Positions 1 to 8,296 of a stretch of 64,000 nucleotides of DNA are shown here, in pieces (position 1 is the stretch's first letter; every line of letters begins with the position of its first letter). The notes under the pieces were generated by a model. That model had not been told where the DNA came from and made no database searches. It saw only the letters and a list, made by a program, of their open reading frames with translations. Source of the stretch: Sphingomonas_D zeicaulis (GTDB lineage: Bacteria; Pseudomonadota; Alphaproteobacteria; Sphingomonadales; Sphingomonadaceae); NCBI RefSeq assembly GCF_050433225.1, contig NZ_JBNPXQ010000014.1, positions 19,404-83,403 on the forward strand. The letters are read 5' to 3'. Position numbers and translations under genes: made by a program.

Positions 1-260
1 GTGCACTTGGCGACATGAAGGCCCTCGCGCCGCAACTGATGCCAGACCTTGCGCGAGCCGTAGAGTCCGAAGCTGGCCTCGTGAACGCGCCGGATCTGCT
101 CGCACATGTCGTCATCCCGGCGCGCACGGGCGGAACGCTTCGCCGGATCGGCAAGGCGGGTCGCGTGTTCGTGATAGGAGGACGGGGCGATCGCCAGTTC
201 GCGGCAGATCGGCTCGATACCCAGCTCCTCGCGATGGACGTCGATGAACGACATCATCAT
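1..260 (-). CDS. IS3-family transposase OrfB, N-terminal part
   Basis: Reads from ATG codons at 260 (three ATGs in a row overlapping the orfA stop) to the window edge with no stop. The visible 86 residues contain the OrfB N-terminal HTH_21-type region: a start like MMMSFIDVHREELGIEPICR, then a serine-tyrosine segment (SSYHEH) and a run ending in YGSRKVWHQLRREG, the stretch that precedes the DDE integrase core. The catalytic core itself is outside the window, so activity cannot be judged. Confidence 0.85.
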   Translation of the reverse strand, partial: MMMSFIDVHREELGIEPICRELAIAPSSYHEHATRLADPAKRSARARRDDDMCEQIRRVHEASFGLYGSRKVWHQLRREGLHVAKC

Positions 261-580
261 CTCTCGCGGCGGTCGAGCTCCGCCATCGCAAAATATGCCG
301 ACGCCTTGCGAAGGATCTCGTTGGCTCGACGGAGCTCCTTGACCTCGCGCTCCAGCAGCTTGAGCCGGGCCTTATCATCGACGCCCTGTGCCGCTGGTGC
401 CGCCCGTCGGCCCGCCTCCGTGCGGCACCAGCGGCGCAGCGTCTCGGCCGTGCAGCCGATCTTCGAGGCAATCGAACTCATCGCCTCCCATTCCGAGCCG
501 TAATCCGCACGGTGCTCGCCAACCATTCGAACCGCTCGATCACGGACCTCAGGCGAAAATCTGTTTCCCATCTTGCTCAT
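257..580 (-). CDS. IS3-family transposase OrfA
   Basis: A 107-residue protein with an N-terminal helix-turn-helix (the stretch from FSPEVRDRAVRMV to ETLRRWCR) and a C-terminal leucine-zipper-like helix (LLEREVKELRRANEILRKA), the standard layout of IS3 OrfA. It binds the IS ends and, through a programmed -1 frameshift, gives the OrfAB transposase. Its stop codon overlaps the ATG run that opens orfB, and orfB is in the -1 frame, as expected. The ATG at 580 has a GGAG-type site (AGAAGGAGC) about ten bases upstream. Family assignment is firm; the exact IS name cannot be given from sequence reading alone. Confidence 0.9.
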   Translation of the reverse strand: MSKMGNRFSPEVRDRAVRMVGEHRADYGSEWEAMSSIASKIGCTAETLRRWCRTEAGRRAAPAAQGVDDKARLKLLEREVKELRRANEILRKASAYFAMAELDRRER

Positions 581-633
581 ACCGGATGCTCCTTCTCACA
601 GTTCGGAGCCTCCGGAAAACCCGGGACGCTTCA

Positions 634-1185
634 CAGTAAGCCCTCGACGTGGACGTCATACCACGACACCGACAGCTTTGTGGAATGGGGTGCGAGCGGC
701 CATGGCCCACCTGCTGAGCTATATGACCGCTTCGCGCCAAATCTCTGGCATAGCGGCACATTCAACAGGCGCCTGAACGCGAACTTCAATCACGGCTCCA
801 CGACACGGTGGCGCCGCCGCGCGCTTCCCGCGCAATGCACGGTGACATGGGTCATCGAGCGTTCACCAAGGCAGGTTGAGCGGCCACTCGCGAAAAGGCA
901 GGCTCAGCTGTGCGATCAGGCGAGTTCGGCTGTCCTGCCTGATCGTGCGATAGCGGCCTCCCGGACTTGTCCACTCCTGGCGCTCATTCTGCCGAGATCC
1001 AACGCACCAACACGCCGGCGGCTACTGCCAGCGACACACGAAGGGATCGATCCCGTACTTATGGTCTTCGATCTTAGCGATTGATTGGCGCTCGCCGCCT
1101 GGTCCGGTCGTTTGGACGATTGATACTGGACCGGCCTGCCGATCTGCCCAAGCCTGCGCTCGCAGAACAAGGAGAGACTGTCGAT
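634..1185. other. Intergenic, no supported gene
   Basis: About 550 bases between the IS3 end and the next gene. Open frames cross it on both strands but none has a ribosome binding site, codon bias or a recognisable motif. A short stretch near 670-790 reads like protein in one frame but is too short to identify. Confidence 0.5.
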
Positions 1186-1527
1186 ATGTCGCGCTGGTAT
1201 TGCTGCTTGGTTGCTGCATTTGGGATGTGGCATGCTGCGCCGGCTGGAGCGCAATATGCGCCCGTAGACACGGCACCAATGGGACAGCTCGCCACCGGGG
1301 TGATGGCAAACAAGCTGTCTGGCGACATCGCCAGCAAGAAGTCACGCTCCACCTCGGTGTCGAGCCGCTGCCTCGCCGATTCGGGACCTGGGCCGGAACG
1401 GCGCGCGATGGAGGCGGAATATTCTAACGTGCTTCAGTCAGAAGGTCAGCAAAGGGCGGACGCGTGGCGGGCTGAACATGGGCGTCGTTACCGCGCCAAG
1501 CTTAAAGCCGAGGGCAAGTGCCGGTAA
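1186..1527 (+). CDS. Small secreted protein of unknown function
   Basis: A 113-residue protein. I place the start at the ATG at 1186 because AAGGAGAG sits 9 bases upstream and because the following residues form a signal peptide (MSRWYCCLVAAFGMWHAAPA) with a likely cleavage at AGA-QYA. A longer reading frame opens at 1081 but lacks a ribosome site. The mature part is basic and polar, with a charged, probably helical C-terminal half (ERRAMEAEYSNVLQSEGQQ to YRAKLKAEGKCR). I do not recognise the family. The product is expected in the periplasm. It stands alone, 400 bases before the DUF2383 gene. Confidence 0.55.
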   Translation: MSRWYCCLVAAFGMWHAAPAGAQYAPVDTAPMGQLATGVMANKLSGDIASKKSRSTSVSSRCLADSGPGPERRAMEAEYSNVLQSEGQQRADAWRAEHGRRYRAKLKAEGKCR

Positions 1528-1614
1528 AGATTTATATCGGACGTTGTCATTCACACGCCCCGAGGATCTGAACGAATTGCCAGTTGCAGAGTACGAGGCT
1601 GCCACATCGGATAA

Positions 1615-1884
1615 GGATCGTCGAATAGCCCAATCGCGTCGGAAGCAGCCGCTTTACCAGTCCACTTAGCGCCGAACCTCGTCGGCGCGGACCGAAGACT
1701 GACGGCGCCTCGGAACTACCAGCAGCGTACGCTGCTCCGAGATCCTCCGGATCAGCTCGTCCCCTTTCAGACATTCGTTGACAACGCAGGGCAGGTTGCG
1801 GTGTGGGACGACCCCGTCGTTGATGCGCCGGGTGTAGAACGTTGGCGTCAATTCGCAGCGGATATCCAAGCGCTGGCACTTTGA
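1615..1884 (+). pseudogene. Possible 3' remnant of an unknown gene
   Basis: An open stretch of 89 codons between in-frame stops at 1612 and 1882 reads like protein (for example QLVPFQTFVDNAGQVAVWDD and ERWRQFAADIQALAL at the end) but has no usable start codon upstream. I do not know the family. It may be the tail of a gene whose 5' half is gone; it may equally be a chance frame in GC-rich DNA. Confidence 0.25.
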
Positions 1885-1926
1885 CGCTGGCGCTTCGTTG
1901 ATGGCGCTCCACACATAGGAAAAATC

Positions 1927-2373
1927 ATGAGCAGCGACCACGATATCTCCGTCTTGAACGGACTGACGACCACGACCCTCGACAGCATGAAGGGCTATGA
2001 GGACGCCGCCCGGGACGCAGAGAGCACCAAGTTCGCGTCCATGTTTGCCGATTTCGCCCGTGACCGTGCGCAGGTCGCAAGCGCCCTGCAGGCCGAGGTT
2101 ACGCGCCTTGGTGGTGAGCCCGAGACCAGCAGCAGCCTCCTGGCAGCCGCGCATCGAACCCTTGTTGATCTGAAGCAGGCCTTCACGTCGAACGACGACA
2201 AGGAGATCATCACAGAGGTCGAGCGCGGCGAGGATCATATCAAGACGAAATTCGAGCGCGCGCTCGAAGATCGCGACCTGTCGCCGGAGGCAGATGCAGT
2301 GATTCAAGAAGCCTATGGCTCGGTGCGCCAGGGGCACGACCAGATGAGCGCGCTGAAGCACAGCCTCACTTGA
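1927..2373 (+). CDS. DUF2383 (PA2169-type) four-helix-bundle protein, copy 1
   Basis: A 148-residue, almost wholly helical protein. It matches the DUF2383/PA2169 ferritin-like four-helix family by its opening (ISVLNGLTTTTLDSMKGYED), the central GGEPETSSSLLAAAHR segment and the charged ITEVERGEDHIKTKFERAL helix. The family is widespread in stress-linked loci; no enzymatic role is established. The start ATG has an AGGAAAA site just upstream. A close paralogue lies at 35400-35846, and each copy has a transglutaminase-like gene in its wider neighbourhood (2455 and 33254), suggesting an old duplication of a stress module. Soluble; probably cytoplasmic. Confidence 0.85.
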   Translation: MSSDHDISVLNGLTTTTLDSMKGYEDAARDAESTKFASMFADFARDRAQVASALQAEVTRLGGEPETSSSLLAAAHRTLVDLKQAFTSNDDKEIITEVERGEDHIKTKFERALEDRDLSPEADAVIQEAYGSVRQGHDQMSALKHSLT

Positions 2374-2454
2374 AGCCGAGCCGGGACCGATACCGCAACG
2401 GCTCCGGGCCCGGCAGCAATTCAAGCGCGTTTCCTGGGGACCGGGGGGGGGCGA

Positions 2455-3318
2455 TTGCGACTGACGATCCACCATCAAACGATCTATCGCTACGTGCGAC
2501 CTGTGACGTTGCAGCCGCACACCCTGATCGTGACGCCTCGGGACGGTGGTGACTTGACCACGCTTTCGCGGTCGCTCGTTTGCGAGCCCGCGGCAGAGGT
2601 CGCCTGGACCCTGGACGTGTTTGGCAACCTCATCGCAACCGCGATCTTCCATGCACCGACCTTGATGCTGTCAATCTCCAGCAGGGCGACCATCGACCAT
2701 CAGGCAGCGGAATGGCCAGTCGTCCCGATCAAGCCATCAGCCCATTCTTATCCCTTCACCTATTCGCTCGAAGACGTGATCGATCTTGGGGCGCTTGCGC
2801 AGCCCGATTGGCTCACGCCTGATGCCGAAAAAGTCGGCGCCTGGGCGCGCGGCTTCGTGATGGGTCTTCAGACCAACACTTTGTCGCTGCTCAAGGATCT
2901 GAACGCCGGGATGCTGAGCGCGATTACCTACCGGGTTCGCGACGAGGAGGGAACGCAGACGCCTGCGCAGACCCTCAATCTCACCAGCGGTTCATGTCGC
3001 GATATTGCCGGGTTGTTCATCGAGGCAGCACGCCATCTCGGCTTCGGCGCGCGCGCGGTGTCCGGCTACCTGTTCGACGAGGAGCAATCAGAAGATGATC
3101 CCGGCTCCACGCACGCTTGGGCGGAGATCTACCTACCGGGCGCCGGCTGGATCGCGTTCGATCCTACGCACGCTCGGGTTGGCGGTGCCCAGTTGATCCC
3201 GGTCGCCGTGGCCCGGCTCAACCGCCAAATCATGCCGGTTAGCGGCGGATATGTCGGAAACCTCGAGGATTTCGAGCAGATGGAGGTCTCTGTAGCCGTC
3301 AAGCGGGCGCCGGAGTGA
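2455..3318 (+). CDS. Transglutaminase-like (TGc) cysteine-protease-fold protein, copy 1
   Basis: 287 residues. An N-terminal beta-rich bacterial transglutaminase domain (MRLTIHHQTIYRYVRPVTLQ) is followed by a TGc core with the expected triad: Cys in GSCRDIAGLF, His in GSTHAWAE and Asp in WIAFDPTH. The start is a TTG at 2455 behind a G-rich ribosome site, and only from there does the domain begin intact. Family members are soluble peptidase-like or amide-bond enzymes, often next to alpha-E or circularly permuted ATP-grasp genes, which are absent here. A paralogue with the same triad is at 33254-34114. It follows DUF2383 by 81 bases, so co-transcription is possible. Substrate unknown. Confidence 0.85.
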   Translation: MRLTIHHQTIYRYVRPVTLQPHTLIVTPRDGGDLTTLSRSLVCEPAAEVAWTLDVFGNLIATAIFHAPTLMLSISSRATIDHQAAEWPVVPIKPSAHSYPFTYSLEDVIDLGALAQPDWLTPDAEKVGAWARGFVMGLQTNTLSLLKDLNAGMLSAITYRVRDEEGTQTPAQTLNLTSGSCRDIAGLFIEAARHLGFGARAVSGYLFDEEQSEDDPGSTHAWAEIYLPGAGWIAFDPTHARVGGAQLIPVAVARLNRQIMPVSGGYVGNLEDFEQMEVSVAVKRAPE

Positions 3319-3367
3319 GAAGGCAAGGATCCGATGTCCGAGTCCGCCCGCCGAAGACCTCCCCGCT

Positions 3368-3532
3368 TCACCGTGGTTGATGAAGCTCTGGTTCGCCCTC
3401 GATCTCTAAAATCTCCGAGGAATAGCGTTCCGCGAGTTTCCGAAGGGCCTCCGCCGTTTGCGCATCAACAATTGCAGCGGCGAGCCTGTGGCAGCGTGAG
3501 ACCTGCGCCCTTAGATGATCGATCCGACTCAT
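3368..3532 (-). CDS. Small helical protein of unknown function, 54 aa
   Basis: A frame of 54 codons beginning MSRIDHLRAQVSRCHRLAAA and continuing as a single charged helix rich in Ala, Glu and Arg, ending in ELHQPR. This layout (short, fully helical, basic start) resembles small proteins I associate with sphingomonad genomes, which supports coding. An in-frame ATG four codons upstream is an alternative start; neither has a strong ribosome site. It is the first of three tiny minus-strand genes between 3368 and 4174. Function unknown. Confidence 0.5.
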   Translation of the reverse strand: MSRIDHLRAQVSRCHRLAAAIVDAQTAEALRKLAERYSSEILEIEGEPELHQPR

Positions 3533-3666
3533 ATGGGCGGGCATCGGTCGTCACGAGAAAGAACGCACCCAAATATGTTGGGCTTTGCGGTCGCGTATCG
3601 GCTCAGCCTGTATCCCGCCGACTGGCGACACGAAACGGAAGCGCGGGGTTGTCGAGGCAACGCGAC

Positions 3667-3858
3667 TCAGGCCGACCGGATCTGATCCTTGTCCCGCCGT
3701 CTGAGGTGCTCAGCGGCTGTAAAAAGATCGATAGCGTCGCGAATTGAAGCCTGGTTCGGTTTGAATCCGTTATCGCGGCTATCGGCGAAATTGCCGAGAA
3801 TATCTGCGGCCAAGCCGTCAAGGTAGTCGGCCAGATCGGTAAAATTGCGACCGCTCAT
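3667..3858 (-). CDS. Small hypothetical protein, 63 aa
   Basis: The frame MSGRNFTDLADYLDGLAADI continues to DKDQIRSA. I place the start at 3858 because GGAGA lies seven bases upstream; a longer frame extends to 4011 but reads as low-quality sequence. The protein is acidic and helical with no transmembrane segment. It is in line with the small minus-strand genes on both sides, though about 140 bases separate it from each. Family not recognised. Confidence 0.5.
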   Translation of the reverse strand: MSGRNFTDLADYLDGLAADILGNFADSRDNGFKPNQASIRDAIDLFTAAEHLRRRDKDQIRSA

Positions 3859-4000
3859 TGCGCGTCTCCAACAAAGAATATGTAGTGGGGGCGCACTCCC
3901 CCCAGTCGATATTAGGTCGCGCGCTCGGTCGCCAGATTGGGAGGATATACGAGCGCTTTCACATCCCGATTCTTGTTGGCAGCCGGCGGATTGGACCGGC

Positions 4001-4174
4001 TCAATCTGCAAGTGACAGTTCGTGGGCGCCGGAGGCGATGCGCATGGTGCCGATACGAGATTCGTAGGCCTTAGCCATCGCGTTGTGAGATGCTCGGCTG
4101 CATGCGTCCGGCGCCGCCTGCGCCATCATCAGCGATACCTGCTGGCGGTGATATAGATAATTCAGATCGTCCAT
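4001..4174 (-). CDS. Small hypothetical protein, 57 aa
   Basis: A 57-residue frame starting MDDLNYLYHRQQVSLMMAQA, with a good ribosome site (GAGGGAGC, about six bases before the ATG). The tyrosine- and glutamine-rich start followed by an alanine-rich helix (AMAKAYESRIGTMRIASG) is what I would expect of a small protein family recurrent in sphingomonads, though I know no function for it. No membrane segment or metal-binding motif is visible. It lies between the PAS regulator and two other tiny genes on the same strand. Confidence 0.6.
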   Translation of the reverse strand: MDDLNYLYHRQQVSLMMAQAAPDACSRASHNAMAKAYESRIGTMRIASGAHELSLAD

Positions 4175-4442
4175 CAGACGCTCCCTCTTGGAGCGAGCAA
4201 GAGCAAAAACGATTCTCTCAACCGGACGCAGCTCGGGTTTGGCCGCCGGTAAGCGTTGTTAGCACAGGACGACCAAACTCCCGCACGAAAAAGTGGCGCG
4301 CCTTTGCAATCGGTTTGCAGAACGATGTCCGCTTCGCGCCAACTTCGGCCCAGCCGGCGCTGGACGCCAACGCCCGAAAACGGCCGGCCCGAATTTCTAC
4401 TCAGACGGCTCGGGCCTGTTGGTTCATAGGCGTTGGCGGTGG

Positions 4443-5147
4443 TCACTCGGATGATTGCGCACCGCTGCGGATTCCTAGGTCGGAGTCCTTCTCTGCCAGA
4501 AGCTCGACCATAATGTAGAACGCTTGGCTTGTCAGCTGAACATGTACCTCGCCGTTAAGTTCTTCCGGTATATAGCCTTCAATTAACTTCTCCTGTCGAA
4601 GTGCGTGCAACCAGCGCCACAAAACGCTCTGAGGCCTTGCGACCGCCCGCTCTAACCATTTGAAGTCGCATATGCGACCTTCCACTTCTGCGGCATACGT
4701 CGCCAGCAGGATGGACAGAGGCTCGCCCGAGCCCATCTCGCGGCCGAGAAGTCGTCGGGCTTGTTCCTGTATCTGGAGGAAGCTTTTCGCCACAAGCCAA
4801 CCAGACTCGCCATTATCGCGACTGATCTTCGGCGATCGAACTTCCACGGTCGCGATCAGCCGCGACGGGGAAAAACCTTCACGGAGGATGCTCACGTGGT
4901 TGGTCACCCAAACCACGCTGCCGTTATCTCGCTGATATCGCTTCGTTATCGAGAACGGCGCCCCACCGGCTCGGAGCAGATCAAGCCACCGCGTGTTGGT
5001 CGATCGATCATCGGCATGCGTCAGTTCAAGGACGTTCCGCCGCTTCAACACAGACGCGGTCAGGCCCAAAATACTCTCAAAATGTCCATCAACCTCAAGT
5101 ATGTTCATCTCGAAGTCCGAGACACACAATCCGACGTTAAAGGACAC
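4443..5147 (-). CDS. PAS-domain protein with C-terminal winged-helix region
   Basis: 234 residues. The first 110 form a PAS sensor domain (GLCVSDFEMNILEVDGHFES near the start; YQRDNGSVVWVTNHVSILRE in the second half). Residues ~125-225 look like a winged-helix DNA-binding region (LVAKSFLQIQEQARRLLGRE; RPQSVLWRWLHALRQEKLI). I choose the GTG at 5147, which has AGGA six bases upstream. No kinase, GGDEF or EAL domain follows, so it is probably a ligand- or light-sensing transcription regulator rather than an enzyme. It is upstream of no obvious target on its own strand. Confidence 0.7.
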   Translation of the reverse strand: MSFNVGLCVSDFEMNILEVDGHFESILGLTASVLKRRNVLELTHADDRSTNTRWLDLLRAGGAPFSITKRYQRDNGSVVWVTNHVSILREGFSPSRLIATVEVRSPKISRDNGESGWLVAKSFLQIQEQARRLLGREMGSGEPLSILLATYAAEVEGRICDFKWLERAVARPQSVLWRWLHALRQEKLIEGYIPEELNGEVHVQLTSQAFYIMVELLAEKDSDLGIRSGAQSSE

Positions 5148-5448
5148 GCATTCCTCGCAAGCGCTTCTGCCTACGTTGCCAATCTCGCAGATTTTTGATT
5201 CGGCGCAAGTGCTTCGAGATCGCCGAGAGCTTCGGCAACACCTCCGGGTCGTCCGCTTTGCGTGAATCTACGACAGGGCAGCGCATCTCCAGCGACGCGA
5301 AAGCGGACCTCGATCCCGGCTCGACAGCGCCTGCAGCGGCGCCGCATGCTTTCCCCGGATCAACTATTCGGATCATTGTCGCGGATTCGACCTTAGCGGC
5401 CGTGTTGCTTAGACTTACCGACTGACCGGTCTCGTCAGGAGACGACAT
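5137..5448 (-). CDS. Possible hypothetical protein coupled to the PAS gene
   Basis: A 103-codon frame whose stop overlaps the GTG start of the PAS gene by 11 bases, an arrangement compatible with translational coupling. The composition is mixed, and the C-terminus is strongly basic (KHLRRIKNLRDWQRRQKRLR). No family is recognised and codon bias is only moderate, so this may be a chance frame. It is reported because it fills the 350-base gap before the response regulator. Confidence 0.3.
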   Translation of the reverse strand: MSSPDETGQSVSLSNTAAKVESATMIRIVDPGKACGAAAGAVEPGSRSAFASLEMRCPVVDSRKADDPEVLPKLSAISKHLRRIKNLRDWQRRQKRLRGMRVL

Positions 5449-5500
5449 TCGGCGTTGGCCAAAAGACGTTCAGGCTTGATCGTCAAGTAAACCGCAGCCG

Positions 5501-5950
5501 TCAGCTCCACGTCGCCGCGAAGGCTGGCGACGCGAGGAAACTCGCCGGTTGCGGCGAGACAGGCGGCGGGTCGCACACGCCTTCCTCGATATAGCGCATC
5601 GCGGCCATCAGCCCGTTACGTGAGAAAGGCTTGGGGATGACCCCGTGCGCGCCGGCGAAGTCCTCAGGAATTTTCGAGGGGTTGGCGGTCACGAACACGA
5701 TGAAGGTGCCGTGCCAGCGCTGCTGGATGAGCTTCGACACATCGAGGCCGCTGGTGCCGCGCGCGAGCTGGATATCGACGAAGGCGAGATCGAACCGGCA
5801 ATCGTCGGGCAGATCGGCGACATCGTGTAGCGAGGCCGCTTCAGCGACGACGCAATGCCCGGCATCCTCGATCATGCTCTCGAGGTCCATCGCGAGCAGG
5901 GCCTCATCCTCGACGATCAGGATGGAGAGCGGCGTGGAGGGACGGGTCAT
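5501..5950 (-). CDS. Single-domain response regulator
   Basis: A 149-residue CheY-like receiver with acidic pocket (IVEDEALL), phospho-acceptor Asp59 in FVDIQLARG, conserved Thr in FVTANP and Lys in IPKPFS. There is no output domain; a proline-rich tail of about 25 residues follows. Its ATG overlaps the stop of the LOV kinase gene by four bases (ATGA), so the two are translated as a coupled pair and this is the natural phosphate acceptor. Members of this type in sphingomonads pass phosphate on or act by protein contact in general stress or light signalling; which applies here cannot be told from sequence. Confidence 0.9.
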   Translation of the reverse strand: MTRPSTPLSILIVEDEALLAMDLESMIEDAGHCVVAEAASLHDVADLPDDCRFDLAFVDIQLARGTSGLDVSKLIQQRWHGTFIVFVTANPSKIPEDFAGAHGVIPKPFSRNGLMAAMRYIEEGVCDPPPVSPQPASFLASPAFAATWS

Positions 5951-7050
5951 GCGCCCACCGTATCGAGCAGGATGTCGACCCGGGTGCCCTCGCCGCTGCT
6001 GGTCCAGGATACGGTCGCGCCTGCCTGTCTGGAGAGGCGGTTGATGAGCGTGGTGCCGAGACCGCCCTCGGGCGGCTTGTCACCGGCGAAGCCCGGCCCG
6101 TCATCGGCGATGGTCAGCCGCGCGGTCGTGCCGTCGCGGTGGGCCGCGACCCTCAGCGTGCCGCCGCGCCCATCGGAATAAGCATGCTTGATTGCATTGG
6201 TCAGCACTTCGTTGAGCACGAGCCCCAATGCCGATGCCATGCTAGCCGGAACTTCGATCCGCTCGACCGAGACGTCGGTCTCGATGTCGTTGCGCCCACT
6301 CGAGCCGACGACGTCGGCGACAAGGTTCTGGCAGAAGGCGCCAATGTCGAACCGCTGGACATCCTCGCTCTGGTAGAGCCGGCGATGGACGGTTGCGAGT
6401 GCGTCGACGCGCTCGAGCATCGCCTCGAGTTTTGCGGTCACGGCAGGGTCGGCGATGGTGCGCGCCTGCAAACGCAGCAGCGAGCCGATCATGGTGAGAT
6501 TGTTTTTCACGCGGTGATCGACCTCGTGCAGCAGCAAGGTCTTCTCCTTGAGCGCGGCGGTCAGATCGGCTGTGCGCTTCTCGACCTCGCGCTCGACGAT
6601 CGCCTTTTGCTCGGCGATCGCGCGCTGCGCCTCGATGCGGTCGGTGACATCGAGCTGCGAGGCGAAATAGAACTGAATGTCGCCGGCGGCGTTGCGGACC
6701 GGGCTCAGATAAAGCGCGTTCCAGAAGGTGCTGCCGTCCTTGCGATAGTTCAGAAGATCGACATCGATCGGCTTGCCAGCCACGATCGCCTCATGGATGC
6801 GCCGCACCGCGTCGCGATCGGTGTTGGGGCCTTGGAGGAACCGGCAGTTGCGCCCTACGATCTCGTCGCGGTCATAGCCGGTGAGCTTCTGGAACGCCTC
6901 GTTGCAGAAGACGATCGGATTGTCGGGCTTGGCGGGGTCGGTGATGACCATCGGCATGCGCGTAGCGCGCACGGCGGCGGCGAAGGGATCGCCGGGTCCG
7001 CTCTCATGGCTCACATCGTCAGTCAGGTGCCAATTGTCGCGCTGGTCCAC
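5947..7050 (-). CDS. LOV-type blue-light-sensing HWE/HisKA_2 histidine kinase
   Basis: 367 residues. Residues ~25-140 are a LOV PAS domain carrying the photoactive cysteine in GRNCRFLQG (Cys69) and the flavin-binding NEAFQKLTGYDRDEIVG and NYRKDGSTFWNALYLSP segments. A coiled-coil linker (residues ~140-170) leads to a HisKA_2-type core with phospho-accepting His179 (EVDHRVKNNL) and an HATPase domain (NEVLTNAIKHAYSD; DDGPGF; GLGTTLI). Blue light forms a flavin-cysteinyl adduct and changes kinase output. It is cytoplasmic with no membrane segment. Its stop overlaps the start of the single-domain response regulator, so the two form one signalling unit. Confidence 0.93.
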   Translation of the reverse strand: MDQRDNWHLTDDVSHESGPGDPFAAAVRATRMPMVITDPAKPDNPIVFCNEAFQKLTGYDRDEIVGRNCRFLQGPNTDRDAVRRIHEAIVAGKPIDVDLLNYRKDGSTFWNALYLSPVRNAAGDIQFYFASQLDVTDRIEAQRAIAEQKAIVEREVEKRTADLTAALKEKTLLLHEVDHRVKNNLTMIGSLLRLQARTIADPAVTAKLEAMLERVDALATVHRRLYQSEDVQRFDIGAFCQNLVADVVGSSGRNDIETDVSVERIEVPASMASALGLVLNEVLTNAIKHAYSDGRGGTLRVAAHRDGTTARLTIADDGPGFAGDKPPEGGLGTTLINRLSRQAGATVSWTSSGEGTRVDILLDTVGA

Positions 7051-7344
7051 TTACCCTCCTGTTCGCAGGAGCGTAGGCCCCGGCGTCCTCACCATAACCA
7101 CGGTCGGCGGGAGGCGTTCCCAATCCGCGCCGAACCGCTCGCCTGCGGACCTGCCACGCGCTCAAGTGAGCTGCTCTCCCAGCCGGGCCTGACGGTGAGC
7201 GCGATCGAACACCGCCCGCCAAGTGTCGCCAGCGATCGCACGCCAGTCGCTTTCCGCGCCCGACGCGGTCACGCCTCCTATGATCTAGGCCGAGGCCGTG
7301 CAGCGCGTCGACGCGTTCAAGTCCTGGCTAGGGGTCTGGGCGAC
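7051..7344. other. Intergenic upstream of the LOV kinase
   Basis: About 290 bases with no supported gene. It must hold the promoter for the minus-strand kinase/regulator pair; I see no clear -35/-10 pair or operator. Confidence 0.4.
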
Positions 7345-7926
7345 GATCATGTCCCGCTCGGCGCCGGCTATGCGGCCTCGCGACCCGACTTGCCCTTGTT
7401 CCTCACCACCGTCCATTGGGGTGCTTCGATCTTCTTCATCGCGACGACGCTAGCGCTGGTGGGTCTGGTGGTCGCGTTGCGCACCGCGCTGCTCCAAACC
7501 GAGGTCCTGCGGCGTAAGCGCAAGCAGGATTTTGTGGCGTCGGCCAAGCGCGAGGCCTTTCTCGCCGGCGTCCTCGCCAGTTCGACCGACTGCATTAAGG
7601 TGCTCGAGCTCGACGCACGGCTGACCGTCACGAGCGAGGGCGGCCAGCGCGTGATGGAGGTGAGTGACTTCAACGCCATCGCCGGCTGCCCCTGGCCCCA
7701 CTTCTGGCAAGAGCAGGGTCATGTCGAGGCGCGCGCCGCCATCGAGGCGGCGAGACGAGGCGAAGCGCGCAGTTTCATCGGCAAGGTCGACGCCATGTCG
7801 GGCACGCCCAGATGGCGGCACGTCGCGGTAAGTCCGATTTTCGGGCCCGAACGCGAGCCCGACCCAATCCTCTCGGTTTCGCGCGACATCAGCGAGCTGC
7901 GCGCAAGCGAAGAGGAGCGCAACAAT
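7345..7926 (+). pseudogene. Fragment of a membrane PAS sensor histidine kinase
   Basis: In one frame this codes a transmembrane helix (WGASIFFIATTLALVGLVVA), a linker helix and a complete PAS fold (VLASSTDCIKVLELDARLT to DPILSVSRDISELRASEEER). This is the middle of HWE-family kinases common in sphingomonads. No start codon or sensor region precedes the membrane helix, and the sequence loses frame just after the PAS domain; traces of the following region (ASHVAESVGRAIAQA) appear in another frame to about 8020. The kinase core is gone. This is a two-sided truncation, part of the decayed stretch 7345-9204. Confidence 0.65.
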
Positions 7927-8296
7927 GCTTCCTTGCCAGCGAAGGACAGGACCGCGCATCGCACGTCGCGGAATCGGTGGGACGCGCGATCGCACAGGCG
8001 ATCATGCCCTATCTTTTCCGACAAAAGCGCGCGCCGACAGCGGCAACGCATTGACCGATGACTGCCGCCCCACCGCTGCAGAAGTGCAGTCGGTGGCCGC
8101 GTTGAACTGCGCAGCCTTACGCGGAAGGGGACGCCGATCTCTAGTGGTCTGAGTTTGCGGACACGCGCCCCACCAGCGAGTGAAAAGATCGGACCCAGCT
8201 CTGGCGGTAGGCTGGCCCTGTCGCGTTCTTTTCTCATGGCGGCCGCTCGTGACCGGTGCCTCAGTTTCCCGGTCGATGTCTTCGACCGGCGCAGGT
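7927..8296. other. Decayed DNA, no intact gene
   Basis: Follows the kinase fragment. Only frameshifted traces of kinase-like sequence are visible up to about 8020; nothing supported after that. Confidence 0.4.

Larger units (their letters stand above)
1..633 (-). mobile_element. IS3-family insertion sequence, partial
   Basis: Two overlapping minus-strand frames in the -1 arrangement of IS3 elements (orfA 257-580, orfB running off the window at base 1). The outer end is placed near 633, because 608-633 read on the minus strand begins TGAAGCGTCCCGGGTTTTCC, a sequence of the type that ends IS3-group elements in alphaproteobacteria. The other end lies outside the window, so the direct repeat cannot be checked and the boundary is approximate. 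Confidence 0.8.

Noticed and set aside
1666..2652. A 328-codon minus-strand frame over the DUF2383 and transglutaminase starts
   Set aside because: Both plus-strand genes are recognised families; the antisense frame has no motifs.
6139..7344. A long plus-strand frame through the LOV kinase region (part of a 640-codon frame)
   Set aside because: Antisense shadow of the kinase; only the part after about 7345 carries real (kinase fragment) sequence.
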